A stretch of 64,000 nt of DNA from Agrobacterium tumefaciens (GCF_009649785.1 NZ_WJOK01000001.1:330171-394170); one strand, 5' to 3'. Positions 43,563-53,021 are shown, numbered from the stretch's first letter. Notes: generated by a model not told the origin, from the letters alone. Numbers and translations are program-made.

Positions 43563-44675
43563 ATGGCCAGGATCACCCTCGACAATGTCACCAAAAGCTG
43601 GGGCGACACCCGCGTTCTGCAACCGATGACCCTCTCCATCGAAGACGGCGAATTCGTCGCCGTTCTCGGGCCGTCCGGATGCGGAAAGTCGACCACGCTT
43701 TTCCTGCTCGCCGGGCTCTACGCGCCGACCGCGGGTCAGATTTCTTTCGACGGCCACAACGTCAATCGCATCGATGCGCGCGACCGCAATGTCGGCATCG
43801 TCTTCCAGTCTTATGCACTTTATCCCAACCTGACAGTGCGGCAGAACATCGCCTTTCCGTTGCGTTTCAAGAATGTTCCGCGTGAGGAGGCAGCGCGACG
43901 GGTGGAGGAGGCGGCAAGCCTCGTGCAGATCAGCGCGTTGCTCGACCGACGGCCCTCGCAGCTTTCCGGCGGCCAGCAGCAGCGTGTGGCGCTTGCCCGC
44001 GCGCTGGTCAAGGAACCGAACATCCTGCTACTGGACGAGCCGCTTTCCAATCTCGATGCGACCCTGCGCATCACCATGCGCGCCGAGCTGAAAAGCCTGC
44101 AGAAGCGCCTGAAGATCACCACGCTGATCGTCACCCATGACCAGATCGAGGCGATCACCATGGCGGACAGGATCATTTGCATGAACAACGGCGCCATTGC
44201 CCAGATCGGCACGCCCGATGATCTTTATCGCAGGCCCGACAATCTGTTCGTGGCCGGTTTCATCGGCACGCCGCCAATGAATCTCTTGAAAGGATGGGCG
44301 CAGGGCGGGCAGTTGCAGATTGGCGATGCCCTGCTCGACCTCAATGCCCGCTGTGACGGCGAAGTCACCTTTGGCCTGCGCCCGGAAGATATCGCCCTCG
44401 TCACATCGTCCGAGGCGCGGCTTGAGGGGCAGGTTACCACCGTCGAGCCCATGGGGCGCGAGGTATTCTACACGATCGATACGCCCGCAGGCATGATCCA
44501 CGCGCTCGAATATGGCGAGACGATACGCCACGCGCCGGGAGATCGTGTCGGGATCAGCTGCAAATCGGCGCTGACGCTCGTGTTCGATGCCGCCGGTAAC
44601 CGCATCGCCGGGCTGCATGCCGATCTTTCCCACCATTCGACTATTCCGGCGCGTGAACCGGAAGCCGTAAACTGA
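43563..44675 (+). CDS. ABC transporter ATP-binding protein (UgpC/MalK type)
   Basis: ATPase of 370 residues: Walker A GPSGCGKSTT, Q-loop VFQSYALYPNLTV, signature LSGGQQQRVALARAL, Walker B ILLLDEPLSNLD, His switch VTHDQIEA, then a C-terminal TOBE domain from about residue 240 (FGLRPEDIALV). This is the MalK/UgpC class used by carbohydrate and glycerol-phosphate importers. It follows the permease after five bases and precedes the GDPD gene by 11 bases, so all belong to one operon. Confidence 0.93.
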   Translation: MARITLDNVTKSWGDTRVLQPMTLSIEDGEFVAVLGPSGCGKSTTLFLLAGLYAPTAGQISFDGHNVNRIDARDRNVGIVFQSYALYPNLTVRQNIAFPLRFKNVPREEAARRVEEAASLVQISALLDRRPSQLSGGQQQRVALARALVKEPNILLLDEPLSNLDATLRITMRAELKSLQKRLKITTLIVTHDQIEAITMADRIICMNNGAIAQIGTPDDLYRRPDNLFVAGFIGTPPMNLLKGWAQGGQLQIGDALLDLNARCDGEVTFGLRPEDIALVTSSEARLEGQVTTVEPMGREVFYTIDTPAGMIHALEYGETIRHAPGDRVGISCKSALTLVFDAAGNRIAGLHADLSHHSTIPAREPEAVN

Positions 44676-44686
44676 CAGGAATTTCC

Positions 44687-45412
44687 ATGCCTAAAATCGT
44701 CTCCCATCGCGGCGCCAACCATTTTGCGCCCGAAAACACCTTTGCCGCCGCCGACCTCGCCTTACAGCAGGGAGCGGATTACATCGAGCTCGACGTGCGC
44801 GAGAGCGCGGACGGCGTGCTTTATGTCTTTCACGACGAAACGCTGGATCGTACCACCAATGGCACGGGTCCCATCGGCCACATGCTGTCGAGCGAGATCG
44901 ATGCATTGGACGCCGGCAGCTGGTTCGGCGAAAACTTCAAGGGTGCGGCTGTACCGCGGCTCGATGCCTATCTCAGCCATTTGCGCGGCCGCTGCGGCGT
45001 CTATGTCGAGCTGAAATATTGCGATCCCGTCAAGGTGGCGGCACTGGTACGGAGCCTCGGCATGGTGCGCGACACCTTCTTTTTCTCTTTCTCCGAAGAA
45101 ATGCGCCGGGGCCTGGCCGCCGCCGCGCCGGAATTCCGCAAGATGATGACGCTCGATATCGCCAAGTCGCCTTCGCTGGCTGCGGCTGTTCACCATGCCT
45201 CGATCATCGAGATCACACCTGCGCAGATGCGCAAGCCCGGCCTTGTCGCGGCATGCCGCAAGGCGGGTCTGGAAATCATGGTTTATTATGGCGGCGATGA
45301 TGCCAACCTTCATAATGAGATCGCATTGGCCGGGGTAGACTACGTCAATATCGACCGCCCGGACCTGTTCGATACGGCGCGCCGCGCCGTACGGCAGCCT
45401 GAACTCGCATGA
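44687..45412 (+). CDS. Glycerophosphodiester phosphodiesterase
   Basis: Cytoplasmic GDPD enzyme of 241 residues that hydrolyses glycerophosphodiesters to glycerol 3-phosphate and an alcohol. Catalytic and metal motifs are intact: SHRGANHFAPENT, DYIELDVRESADGVLYVFHDETLDRTTNG (E, D and second catalytic His). No signal peptide. Its place inside a transporter operon parallels UgpQ in the ugp operon and suggests that the imported solute is a glycerophosphodiester. The stop overlaps a possible ATG of the isomerase gene (ATGA). Confidence 0.92.
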   Translation: MPKIVSHRGANHFAPENTFAAADLALQQGADYIELDVRESADGVLYVFHDETLDRTTNGTGPIGHMLSSEIDALDAGSWFGENFKGAAVPRLDAYLSHLRGRCGVYVELKYCDPVKVAALVRSLGMVRDTFFFSFSEEMRRGLAAAAPEFRKMMTLDIAKSPSLAAAVHHASIIEITPAQMRKPGLVAACRKAGLEIMVYYGGDDANLHNEIALAGVDYVNIDRPDLFDTARRAVRQPELA

Positions 45413-45438
45413 CCTTCCTTACCCCTGGAGATGATGAC

Positions 45439-46353
45439 ATGAGCAATCTTATTGGAACCGGCTTCAACGCCAGCTCGGACGACGGTGAACTGGCCACACT
45501 CGAAAGCGATCTTCGTGCGCTTGCCGAAATTGGCTGCGACACCGTTGAAATCGCCGCAACGAGCCTTGATCTGATCGCAGGCGGTCGCATCATCGAGGAG
45601 CGCGCTCAACGGTTCGTGGCGCTCGCCAAAGAATTCGACTTCCGTTACACGGTGCACGGTCTTGTTTCGTCCAATTTCATGGACCCGGTAACGTGCCGCT
45701 ACCAGATAGATGCAGCCAAGGCGCTGGCCGTCCTGTGCGATCGCATCGGCGCGGGCATCCTCGTTCAGCATGGTGGTGCCCTGCGTGCCGACCAGATCGC
45801 CGAGCGGGCCGATGCCGACAGCCGCGAGCGGGAAGCGCTTTTCGAGCTGGCGGAATTCTGCAAGCGCTATGGCGTGCGGGTCGCGCTTGAGAATATCTTC
45901 TCCACCGAACCCGGCCAATATCGTCAGACGCCTGCCGAGGTGGCCCAGACAGTTAAGGCCATCGGCCATGATAACGTCGTGGCGCTGATCGACTTTAGCC
46001 ACGCCTATCTCGAATCCACCTATCGCGGGCTCGATTTCCGCGAGCAGCTTCGCGCCATGGCGCCGGTCGCCGGCCATCTGCATGTGCACGATTCCTTCGG
46101 CCGGCCGCAGGGCTTCTATCAGCCGTATTTCGACCAGGAAAATACCGCTCTCGGCATCGGCGATCTGCATATGCCGCTCGGCTGGGGAGATATCGACTGG
46201 CAGGGCATTTTCTCGGAGCTGACCTTCCTGCCGGATACTGTGCTGATGATGGAAATCGGCCGCCGCTACCGGGCCGAACAGCCCGCGAGCCTTGAAACGG
46301 CGCGTCATCTCATGTCGCTCTACACTGAGCGGATGCAGATCGCGGCTGAATGA
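45439..46353 (+). CDS. Sugar phosphate isomerase/epimerase (TIM barrel, IolE/IolI-like)
   Basis: Xylose-isomerase-like TIM barrel protein (PF01261 type) of 304 residues. Metal-ligand regions VALENIFSTEPGQY, VALIDFSHAYLES and HLHVHDSFGRPQGFY are present. These families isomerise or epimerise sugars, inososes or keto-sugars; the substrate here cannot be read. GGAG lies before the ATG at 45439; an ATG at 45409 in ATGA overlap with the GDPD stop is the alternative. As last gene of the operon it may process the alcohol released by the GDPD enzyme. Confidence 0.85.
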   Translation: MSNLIGTGFNASSDDGELATLESDLRALAEIGCDTVEIAATSLDLIAGGRIIEERAQRFVALAKEFDFRYTVHGLVSSNFMDPVTCRYQIDAAKALAVLCDRIGAGILVQHGGALRADQIAERADADSREREALFELAEFCKRYGVRVALENIFSTEPGQYRQTPAEVAQTVKAIGHDNVVALIDFSHAYLESTYRGLDFREQLRAMAPVAGHLHVHDSFGRPQGFYQPYFDQENTALGIGDLHMPLGWGDIDWQGIFSELTFLPDTVLMMEIGRRYRAEQPASLETARHLMSLYTERMQIAAE

Positions 46354-46394
46354 CTGAACTGAACAAGGCCCAGCCGACAGGCTGAGGTCTGAAG

Positions 46395-46429
46395 CGCCGG
46401 CAGTTCTGAACGCAACTGCCGGCGTTTTT
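46395..46429 (+). terminator. Rho-independent terminator of the transporter operon
   Basis: CGCCGGCAGTT (46395-46405) pairs perfectly with AACTGCCGGCG (46414-46424) over an eight-base loop, followed by five T residues. It lies 42 bases after the isomerase stop. Confidence 0.9.
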
Positions 46430-46431
46430 CG

Positions 46432-47829
46432 TTACGCGGCCCAGTCGGAAAGCGAATAGGCTTTGATGTAATCGATCATCATTTGCGAACCGTCGCTGAA
46501 ATCAACCGCCGACGGCGTTCCTGCCATGCCGCCGACAGCAAGATTGACGACCATATACATGGGATCGTGCATATCATCAGGCGTATCCGTCTGCGCCACG
46601 GCGACGTCGTCGAAATACCAGGTAATATGCTCCGCATCCCACAACACGCCATATGTGTGGAAACCTTCCGTGCTCGGCACGCTGACATTGTTTATGACTG
46701 ATGTCTGTTCTCCCGTTGCATTGGAGTGGGTGGACATGATCAGCGTATTGGGGTTTTGCCCACGCATCTCCACGACATCGAGTTCCGGTGGCCAGGAGCC
46801 GTCCTCAGGCAAAAGCCAGAAGGCCGGCCAAGCGCCCCGGTCGGTCGGCATGTCGGCGCGCATTTCGAAATAACCATAGGTCTGGCTGAACGACGAATAG
46901 GTGTTCAGCATACCCGAGGTATAATCATAGCCCTCAACCTCGTTGGCGATCGATTGCGGGGTTTCCGCGGCGGTGATAGTCAGGACACCGTTGTTTATGC
47001 TGAAGGGATTTACCTCTGATGTGCCGGCATAAGCGGGGTTGATGTACCATTGCGCCTCGCCATTCGTCGTCAGCGAGCTTCCCTTTTCCGGTGCCCACCA
47101 ATATTTGGCATCCCAAGTCCCCTGATCGCCGCTGCGAAGTGAAAGTGCATCGAATTCGTCGGCAAAGGTCTGGGTGAGGGATGATCGGTCGAGGCTGAGC
47201 TCGAACTGGTCGGCCTGAAGATCGTCGATGGTCGTTCCGGCAAGAACGACGGCCTCGCCGTTGGCGAAGTTCAGCCAGAGATTATCGCCCTGTTGGGTGG
47301 CATTGCTGACGAGCTGCTCGAAGGACGTGATGCCGTAACCGTTAAGCCGGATCGTGTCGTTGGCGCTGAAATCCATGATGAGATCGGTGCCGTTGCCGCT
47401 CGTAAAAACGAATGTATCCGCACCGCCACCGCCGATCAGCACGTCGTTACCGCCCCCGCCATCAATGGTCTGGCTGCCCGATCCGCCGGTTATGATGTTG
47501 TCCAGCTCATTTCCGAAGGCATAACGACCATCTCCGGTTACCCGCAGGTTTTCGAAATTGTCGGGCAAGGTATAACTCATCCAGGTGTCGATGGTGTCGA
47601 TACCCTCCCCGGCATTTTCGACGGCGCGGTTAATGCTGGAATAGAGGTAATAAATATCGTCGCCCGTGCCGCCCGCCATTGTCACATTGACGGAACTGTC
47701 GCCCCACATGGAATCATTGCCGGCAGTGCCTGTCAGCAGCGGTCCGGAACCCGTGGCGGAAAAAAATCCGGTGGAATTGTCGCTGTAGTAGAGTGTGTCT
47801 CCAAGCGCATTCAATACTGTCCGGGCCAT
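46432..47829 (-). CDS. Secreted GH16 endoglycanase with N-terminal RTX repeats (ExsH-like)
   Basis: Protein of 465 residues. Residues ~30-160 hold RTX-type calcium-binding nonapeptides (LLTGTAGND, GGTGDDIYY, IDGGGGNDVLIGGGGADTF), and residues ~220-465 form a glycoside hydrolase family 16 domain with catalytic ELDVVE (E349, D351, E354). No Sec signal peptide, so type I export is likely. Length and layout recall Sinorhizobium ExsH, an endo-1,3-1,4-beta-glycanase that trims succinoglycan after PrsDE export, but I cannot confirm orthology. ATG at 47829 with AGGAGACGG upstream is chosen over a longer frame. It borders the polysaccharide gene region. Confidence 0.85.
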   Translation of the reverse strand: MARTVLNALGDTLYYSDNSTGFFSATGSGPLLTGTAGNDSMWGDSSVNVTMAGGTGDDIYYLYSSINRAVENAGEGIDTIDTWMSYTLPDNFENLRVTGDGRYAFGNELDNIITGGSGSQTIDGGGGNDVLIGGGGADTFVFTSGNGTDLIMDFSANDTIRLNGYGITSFEQLVSNATQQGDNLWLNFANGEAVVLAGTTIDDLQADQFELSLDRSSLTQTFADEFDALSLRSGDQGTWDAKYWWAPEKGSSLTTNGEAQWYINPAYAGTSEVNPFSINNGVLTITAAETPQSIANEVEGYDYTSGMLNTYSSFSQTYGYFEMRADMPTDRGAWPAFWLLPEDGSWPPELDVVEMRGQNPNTLIMSTHSNATGEQTSVINNVSVPSTEGFHTYGVLWDAEHITWYFDDVAVAQTDTPDDMHDPMYMVVNLAVGGMAGTPSAVDFSDGSQMMIDYIKAYSLSDWAA

Positions 47830-48029
47830 TGACCGTCTCCTGTCCGTTAGCGTTGGCTTTCTCACTCCTCTTGGGCAATACCCTAACAGGGCGAAAAGCC
47901 TCCTGTTAGAGCCAGAAATGAGGGGTACATGGGCGGTTTGTGTGGTGCACGCTATTGCAGCATTGCGATGGGCGGTGGCAGGATTGGACGGCAAGGGAGA
48001 TGCTCAAAGCGGCATCTCACGGGAATGGA

Positions 48030-48521
48030 GTGCCAGAATTGAGTGTAGCCTTTACCAAGGAAGATAGTGCCGAAACCGCAGCCGAAACGGTTCTGCCGGA
48101 CCGGGTGATTTCGCCTCATCCCAATCTGGTGACGGAAGCTGGGCTGAAAGCGCTGGAGCAGCAGCTGCAATTGGCGCGCGAAGCCTGCGAAACGGCCAAT
48201 GCCGTCGAAGACGTCAATGAAAGACGTCGGCTTTCGGCCAATCCTCTGCGGGACATTCGGTATTTCGCGGAGCGCGTTCGCACCGCCCAGCTGATGCCGA
48301 GCCCTCCTGCTGATGGCACCGTTGCCTTCGGCAGCGTGGTAACATTCAGCCGTGATGACGGGAGGACGCAACGGTTCCGGATCGTAGGCGAGGATGAAGC
48401 CGATCCGGCCACTGGATCGATGTCTTATGTCTCCCCGGTCGCAGGAGTGTTGATGGGAAAATCTGCCGGTGATGTTGTCAGCCTGGGTGACAAAGAGATT
48501 GAAATCATCGAAGTGACCTAA
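48030..48521 (+). CDS. GreA/GreB-type transcription elongation factor-like protein
   Basis: Protein of 163 residues. An N-terminal helical part (VTEAGLKALEQQLQLAREAC...NERRRLSANPLRDIRYFAERVRTAQL) resembles the Gre coiled coil. The C-terminal ~70 residues (VAFGSVVTFSRDDGRTQRFRIVGEDEADPATGSMSYVSPVAGVLMGKSAGDVV) match the GreA/GreB C-terminal domain that docks in the RNA polymerase secondary channel. The acidic tip of the coiled coil is not the standard one, so it may be a Gre paralogue rather than GreA itself. The start is probably GTG at 48030; TTG at 48039 or ATG at 48000 are possible. Confidence 0.8.
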   Translation: MPELSVAFTKEDSAETAAETVLPDRVISPHPNLVTEAGLKALEQQLQLAREACETANAVEDVNERRRLSANPLRDIRYFAERVRTAQLMPSPPADGTVAFGSVVTFSRDDGRTQRFRIVGEDEADPATGSMSYVSPVAGVLMGKSAGDVVSLGDKEIEIIEVT

Positions 48522-48595
48522 AGCGCCCACTTGAAAACGGAACAAACTTTGGCAGCAAGGATGTGCGGTTTGGAGCGAGAGAACCTCACCGTAAT

Positions 48596-49978
48596 TTACG
48601 CCGGTCGTGCCGTCGCCAAAGCGTCCTCTTCTGCCATTCCAGCCATCCGCATCATCGTATTTTTCAGAAAGAACCTGAAATCCAGATCAATGAAAGTATA
48701 GGCGAGTACGAGCCCCATATAGGCCATGAAAACGGGATTGAAATTCAGCTCTTCAAATTGATAGACGATAACGATTGCGATCGCCGAATAGGCGAAGAAA
48801 CCGACTTTTCGTTTCCGGAGGATCGCGTAAACAAGCGCAAAGGCGCTGAGAAGGCCAAATCCTATGCCGGACGCATAGGCCGTGGCGAGAAAGCCACTAT
48901 GCGGTGTTCCGATTCTCGATATTCGCGACAGTTCTTCATATCGAGCGGTAAAACCGATGCCGAAAGGATGATGGAGCATAACCTGAAAGCCGCCAGTGAG
49001 CGTATCCCAGCGCTCCTGCGCATTGTTGCTGCTGTTGCTGTCCTCGAGAAACCGTTTTGAAAATATCTGTTCCGCAAAATCGAAAGCACCCAATGGCAAA
49101 ACCGCTGCGATGACAAGGGCGGACAAGGCAAAACCAAAATAGGTGCTGAGCAGCATTTTGATGGAAAAATTTCTGATGTAGAAATAGACCCCGATCGCAA
49201 GAACGGCAAATACTCCGGACCGGTTGAGAGTAAGTGTGAAGCTCGCGAGATAGACCAGCAGAAATACGGCAAACAGCGCGGGACGTTTTTGCCTTTCGGC
49301 AAGATAGGCGACTGCCGCACCCGCCAACGCAAAGGCAGGTCCGGCTGTGTTGCCCACCGGCCAGATGCCACCCGCTTTTTCGACACGCAAAAGCAACGGG
49401 CTCAATTCGCCTTTTGCCGCAGCTGCCAGCACGGCGGTTTCATCGAACATGAAAGAGAGGCCAAGGGAGGCGAGCTGGTCGTGAATGACGATGTCCAGAA
49501 AAAGCAGGATCGTCACCGCGATGAAGCCGGCGAAGATGCCCCAGCAGAACAGCTCGAGAAGGTTCTCCTTAAACAGCATATAGGCAAAAAACAGAAAATA
49601 GACCGCGTAAAAATATGCCATCGCGGTGGTGTAAAATTCACCTTCGCCACGTTCGTCGGCAAAGACAGCCGAAAGTGCAAAAAAAATGGTTAGCGGAACG
49701 AGATAAAGCAGGATGATCGAGGGCGTCAGACAGCGAATGTAAAGCAGGGCAATAACGGGTAGCGTCATCAGGACAAGCATGTCGGTGATGTTGAGGAAGC
49801 GCAGGCCCAGATTGCTGGTCAGCACATTGCATTGAATGAAAAAGCCAATGGAAAAAACGAAGATCGCCAGAAAGAGACCGGGCACCTTTATGGTTTTTGA
49901 AGGATAAAGAGGCATCGCCAAAACGAAACCCGGCAACGGCGATTGATGCGATGCCGCCATATTTGTGCTTCTGGTCAT
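48596..49978 (-). CDS. O-antigen ligase/polymerase-like membrane protein
   Basis: Polytopic membrane protein of 460 residues with ten or more hydrophobic helices and a large loop (about residues 330-390, FSKRFLEDSNSSNNAQERWDTLTGGFQVMLHHPFGIGF) before GTPHSGFLATAYASGIG. The Wzy_C-type pattern (long periplasmic loop with HPxGIG and PHSxFL) is that of O-antigen ligases and Wzy-type polymerases, which join or polymerise lipid-linked glycans in the periplasm. Start ATG at 49978 or 49960. A second protein of this type lies at 55504, so ligase and polymerase roles may be split. Confidence 0.8.
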   Translation of the reverse strand: MTRSTNMAASHQSPLPGFVLAMPLYPSKTIKVPGLFLAIFVFSIGFFIQCNVLTSNLGLRFLNITDMLVLMTLPVIALLYIRCLTPSIILLYLVPLTIFFALSAVFADERGEGEFYTTAMAYFYAVYFLFFAYMLFKENLLELFCWGIFAGFIAVTILLFLDIVIHDQLASLGLSFMFDETAVLAAAAKGELSPLLLRVEKAGGIWPVGNTAGPAFALAGAAVAYLAERQKRPALFAVFLLVYLASFTLTLNRSGVFAVLAIGVYFYIRNFSIKMLLSTYFGFALSALVIAAVLPLGAFDFAEQIFSKRFLEDSNSSNNAQERWDTLTGGFQVMLHHPFGIGFTARYEELSRISRIGTPHSGFLATAYASGIGFGLLSAFALVYAILRKRKVGFFAYSAIAIVIVYQFEELNFNPVFMAYMGLVLAYTFIDLDFRFFLKNTMMRMAGMAEEDALATARPA

Positions 49979-50031
49979 TCCCGGCCTGTATCCTTCACTG
50001 GCGGACCTTGGTGCGGCCCTGTGGGAGAGGA

Positions 50032-50063
50032 CGTCATCACCATGAGGCGACAGGGTGATGACG
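50032..50063. repeat. CGTCATCACC...GGTGATGACG palindrome
   Basis: Perfect ten-base inverted repeat (50032-50041 and 50054-50063) with a 12-base loop in the gap between the SGNH gene and the ligase-like gene. The outer CGTCAT/ATGACG matches the element at 486-516 and may be a member of the same short palindrome family. Confidence 0.5.
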
Positions 50064-50114
50064 ATGAATAGTGGTCTTGATGACGTTGCCGCGCAAGACA
50101 ATTTTCTATGGTTT

Positions 50115-51452
50115 TCAGTCGCTCAGATTGCCTTTTGGCAGAGCGCCCTCAACGGCGATCACCCGCTGTATGTAAAGCGGTTCGTTGGAAACCGGCGCGC
50201 TCATGCCGAATGCCGGCATGATCCTCACATAGAAACCATATCCGCTGGGGCTGATATCAGGATCGATCGCGATGTCGTTGGCTGTCGCCCACATCCAGCC
50301 GCTATTGTCGAGGGCGTTCGCACCACCAAATTGAAGCGCGGAGCAACTGATCGTCCGGACTGCGCCGCCGCTTTTTGAAACCAGTGTGACATAGGGCGCA
50401 CGCTGTCCCTCGGTATTTTTATAAAGCACTGCAAATGAAACGGTTTTGCCGATCATCGCGGCGGCCTCCGCATTGCGAAAATAACGAACCAGTGCGGCCG
50501 ACTGGTTGCCATTCGCACGCAAACCGAGGCTGTGAGCGAAAGCCGGAGAAAAGGTGACTTCTGCGGCTTTTATGGCGGAACCCGACGCCGCCAGGCTCCA
50601 ACCCGATGGAGCGGACCCCGTCCAATCGGTGAAATCGCCGTTGACGATAAGATTGGCGGCGGGAAGTTTTGGCCAACAAGGTGTCTGAAAGACGTTATCG
50701 GGCGCCGATCCCAGATAACAACTGAACAAGGTTCGGGCGATGAGCTGAGATCCGGCATCGTTCGGATGGACGTTGTCGCGGTAAAGCGCATGGTCCTTGC
50801 CTCTCGCTACAAATGACGCGTGTGTATCCACCAGCGTGAGGCCCGGGTGCGCTCGGGCAAGGTCAAGGATCGCATTATAGACCTTGTCGTAACCGGTGCT
50901 ATCGCGCCAGGGGTTCTGGGTGGTGATGAGTTGGGGGGCACCCGGCCATTGCCATTCGATCATGCCAAGCGGTCCGAGCAGGGCGGCTCGTCCGGAGCTT
51001 AGGATACCACCCGGCGTCTCGAAACTCTGCATATTATGCCCATGATGCGTGATGCACAGGTCGGGACGCGGAATCTTCAACGCCGCCGCGCGCTGGTCCG
51101 CGAGCATGTAACCGGCCATGCCGCCGGGCAGTGCCGCAAGATAGACCGTGAGCGTTGGCCCCATGCCTGCGCGCAGCGTAACCGAATCCGCATAGGCCTT
51201 TGGCCCGGTGGGGGCGTTTGTCTGCCATTCTGCCCAGCGGTGCAGCACAACCCTTGTGTCGTGCAGATCGCCAAGCATCATGGCGAACTGCTGGAATGGT
51301 CCGGCATCGGCATAGGCGGTGCTGTCACCATTCACGAAGATCGTGGCATTCTGACCCGCAGTCAAACGCGCGCGCAAGGGTGAGAGCGCGTTCAGGGAAG
51401 GGACCATGGTGGGGATGTTTCGGGAGGTGATGCCGAGCGATACGCCGATCAT
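50115..51452 (-). CDS. SGNH/GDSL-type hydrolase with C-terminal beta domain
   Basis: Protein of 445 residues. The N-terminal ~250 residues are an SGNH hydrolase: block I NGDSTAY (S44), GHN (138-140) and DNVHPND (D226, H229) as the catalytic Asp-His. Residues ~275-445 look like a carbohydrate-binding-type beta sandwich (LIVNGDFTDWTGSAPSGWSLAASGS). Such enzymes often add or remove acyl groups on surface glycans. No clear signal peptide is seen at either start. ATG at 51452 is preferred because GGAAGAGG precedes it; 51488 is the alternative. It sits among polysaccharide genes; acetyl-esterase activity is inference. Confidence 0.8.
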   Translation of the reverse strand: MIGVSLGITSRNIPTMVPSLNALSPLRARLTAGQNATIFVNGDSTAYADAGPFQQFAMMLGDLHDTRVVLHRWAEWQTNAPTGPKAYADSVTLRAGMGPTLTVYLAALPGGMAGYMLADQRAAALKIPRPDLCITHHGHNMQSFETPGGILSSGRAALLGPLGMIEWQWPGAPQLITTQNPWRDSTGYDKVYNAILDLARAHPGLTLVDTHASFVARGKDHALYRDNVHPNDAGSQLIARTLFSCYLGSAPDNVFQTPCWPKLPAANLIVNGDFTDWTGSAPSGWSLAASGSAIKAAEVTFSPAFAHSLGLRANGNQSAALVRYFRNAEAAAMIGKTVSFAVLYKNTEGQRAPYVTLVSKSGGAVRTISCSALQFGGANALDNSGWMWATANDIAIDPDISPSGYGFYVRIMPAFGMSAPVSNEPLYIQRVIAVEGALPKGNLSD

Positions 51453-51872
51453 GCCGGCACCTCTTCCGTTCCGGTCGTATATATGCATATGTTGCGTTTG
51501 AGCGGTGTCATCGTTCGTTCTCCTCGTCTGGCCCTAGGATAACTCCGCCGAAAGGCCGGGGGACAAAACGCAGGAAACGGGACGGCGAAAAGCAGTAAAA
51601 TTATACGTCACGAATTTTTCTTCGATCTCTTTTAAAATATATAGATAGAATATTTTTCTTTTAATTTACGTATATCGGATTCTTATCCGCATAAAGGTTT
51701 GAATGTTATTTTTTCTAACCACAATCAAGCATTGTTGTTCTTATACTGAAATTGCCGGTGAAAATATCCCTGCCGTTGGCAAGTGCACTCGTCATTTTCA
51801 CGGGCTGTCCATTCATGCCCGCAATTTAGGGCAATGGCAACTTGGGTGCTCTGATACTTCACAGGTGATGTC
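51453..51872. other. AT-rich divergent intergenic region
   Basis: About 420 bases between the SGNH gene and the first glycosyltransferase gene. The middle (51600-51720) is very AT-rich compared with the rest of the window (runs such as AAAATATATAGATAGAATATTTTTC). No coding frame with a ribosome site was found. It probably contains promoters for both directions; no clear operator symmetry was recognised. Confidence 0.5.
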
Positions 51873-53021
51873 ATGACATCCGCTCTATTTGTCAGTCACA
51901 CAGGAGAGAAGGGTGGCGCCGAGCTTTTTCTGACGGACCTCGTCAAGGCCGGACCGCATTCCTGGCGAGCTTGTTTTCTCAGTGGCGGTGGTGCTGCTGA
52001 TGATCTGGCAGCGGCCGGGAGGCCTCCGGTCATGTTATCCGCTGGCGAAAAAATGCTGTCGATCCGCCGTGACTCACCGTTTGGCGCAATGCTGCGTGGC
52101 GCGGCCGATGTTGTCGCCGTCGCTTGGCAATTGAGCCAGCAGGCGAGACATTACGACGTAATCTGCGCCAATTCGCAGAAGGCGCTGTTCGTTTGCGCGC
52201 TTGCCGCGAAACTCAGCCGCCGCCCACTTGTCTGGGTTTTGCACGATATAGTCACCGATCCCGCATTCAGCTCCGCCAATCGCCATGCCTCGCTGGCATT
52301 CGCGCGCCTTTTCGCAAGGCTCGTGGCCGTCAATTCGCAGGAAACCGGCCGGGCTTTCGTTGAAGCCGGCGGGCAGGCAGAAAAGGTCCGCATCGTTTAT
52401 AACGGCTTCGACCCCGCAAAGGCTGTGGCCCACGATCCCGGCAGAGCTACGCGGTTGCGTATGGAATTGGGCCTTGGTCCTGAACCGCTTGTCGGATTGT
52501 TCGGCCGGCTGAGCGAATGGAAGGGGCAACACGTCTTTCTGGACGCGATCGCGGCGATGGATGGCGTTCAGGCCGTCATCGTTGGCGGAGCGCTATTCGG
52601 GCAGGACGCCTATGAGACGCGCATCCGCGAGCAGGCATCCCGTCTCGGTCTGGATGGTCGTGTCCGCTTCCTCGGTTTCCGGTCGGATGTACCAGAGCTG
52701 ATGGCATCGATGGATGCCGTTGCCCACACCTCTGTTGTCGCCGAACCGTTCGGGCGGGTGGTGGTGGAGGCCATGATGTGCGGGCGGCCAGTTGTCGCTA
52801 CACGCGGTGGTGGGGTTACCGAAATCATTAGGGACGGCGAAACGGGTCTTCTGGTGCCGCCGGGCGACGCATCGGCGCTTGCGGCAGCACTAGGCTGCAT
52901 CCTGTCGCAGCCGGCTCTGGCGGAAAGGCTGGCGCAGCAGGGCCGCGAGGATGTGAGCCGGCGTTTTTCGCTGGAGGAGACCTGCCGGTCCGTTTCCGCT
53001 TTGCTGTCGGAAGCAGTGTGA
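51873..53021 (+). CDS. GT4-family glycosyltransferase
   Basis: Glycosyltransferase of 382 residues with GT-B fold. The N-terminal half has the GGAELFLTDL acceptor-side motif (HTGEKGGAELF), and the C-terminal donor domain has VGLFGRLSEWKGQHVFLDAI, DVPELMASMDAVAHTSVVAEPFGRVVVEAM with the E-x7-E pattern, and GLLVPPGD. It probably adds a sugar to a lipid-linked repeat unit in the cytoplasm. It is followed 55 bases later by another glycosyltransferase gene in the same direction. Sugar specificity is not predictable. Confidence 0.9.
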   Translation: MTSALFVSHTGEKGGAELFLTDLVKAGPHSWRACFLSGGGAADDLAAAGRPPVMLSAGEKMLSIRRDSPFGAMLRGAADVVAVAWQLSQQARHYDVICANSQKALFVCALAAKLSRRPLVWVLHDIVTDPAFSSANRHASLAFARLFARLVAVNSQETGRAFVEAGGQAEKVRIVYNGFDPAKAVAHDPGRATRLRMELGLGPEPLVGLFGRLSEWKGQHVFLDAIAAMDGVQAVIVGGALFGQDAYETRIREQASRLGLDGRVRFLGFRSDVPELMASMDAVAHTSVVAEPFGRVVVEAMMCGRPVVATRGGGVTEIIRDGETGLLVPPGDASALAAALGCILSQPALAERLAQQGREDVSRRFSLEETCRSVSALLSEAV

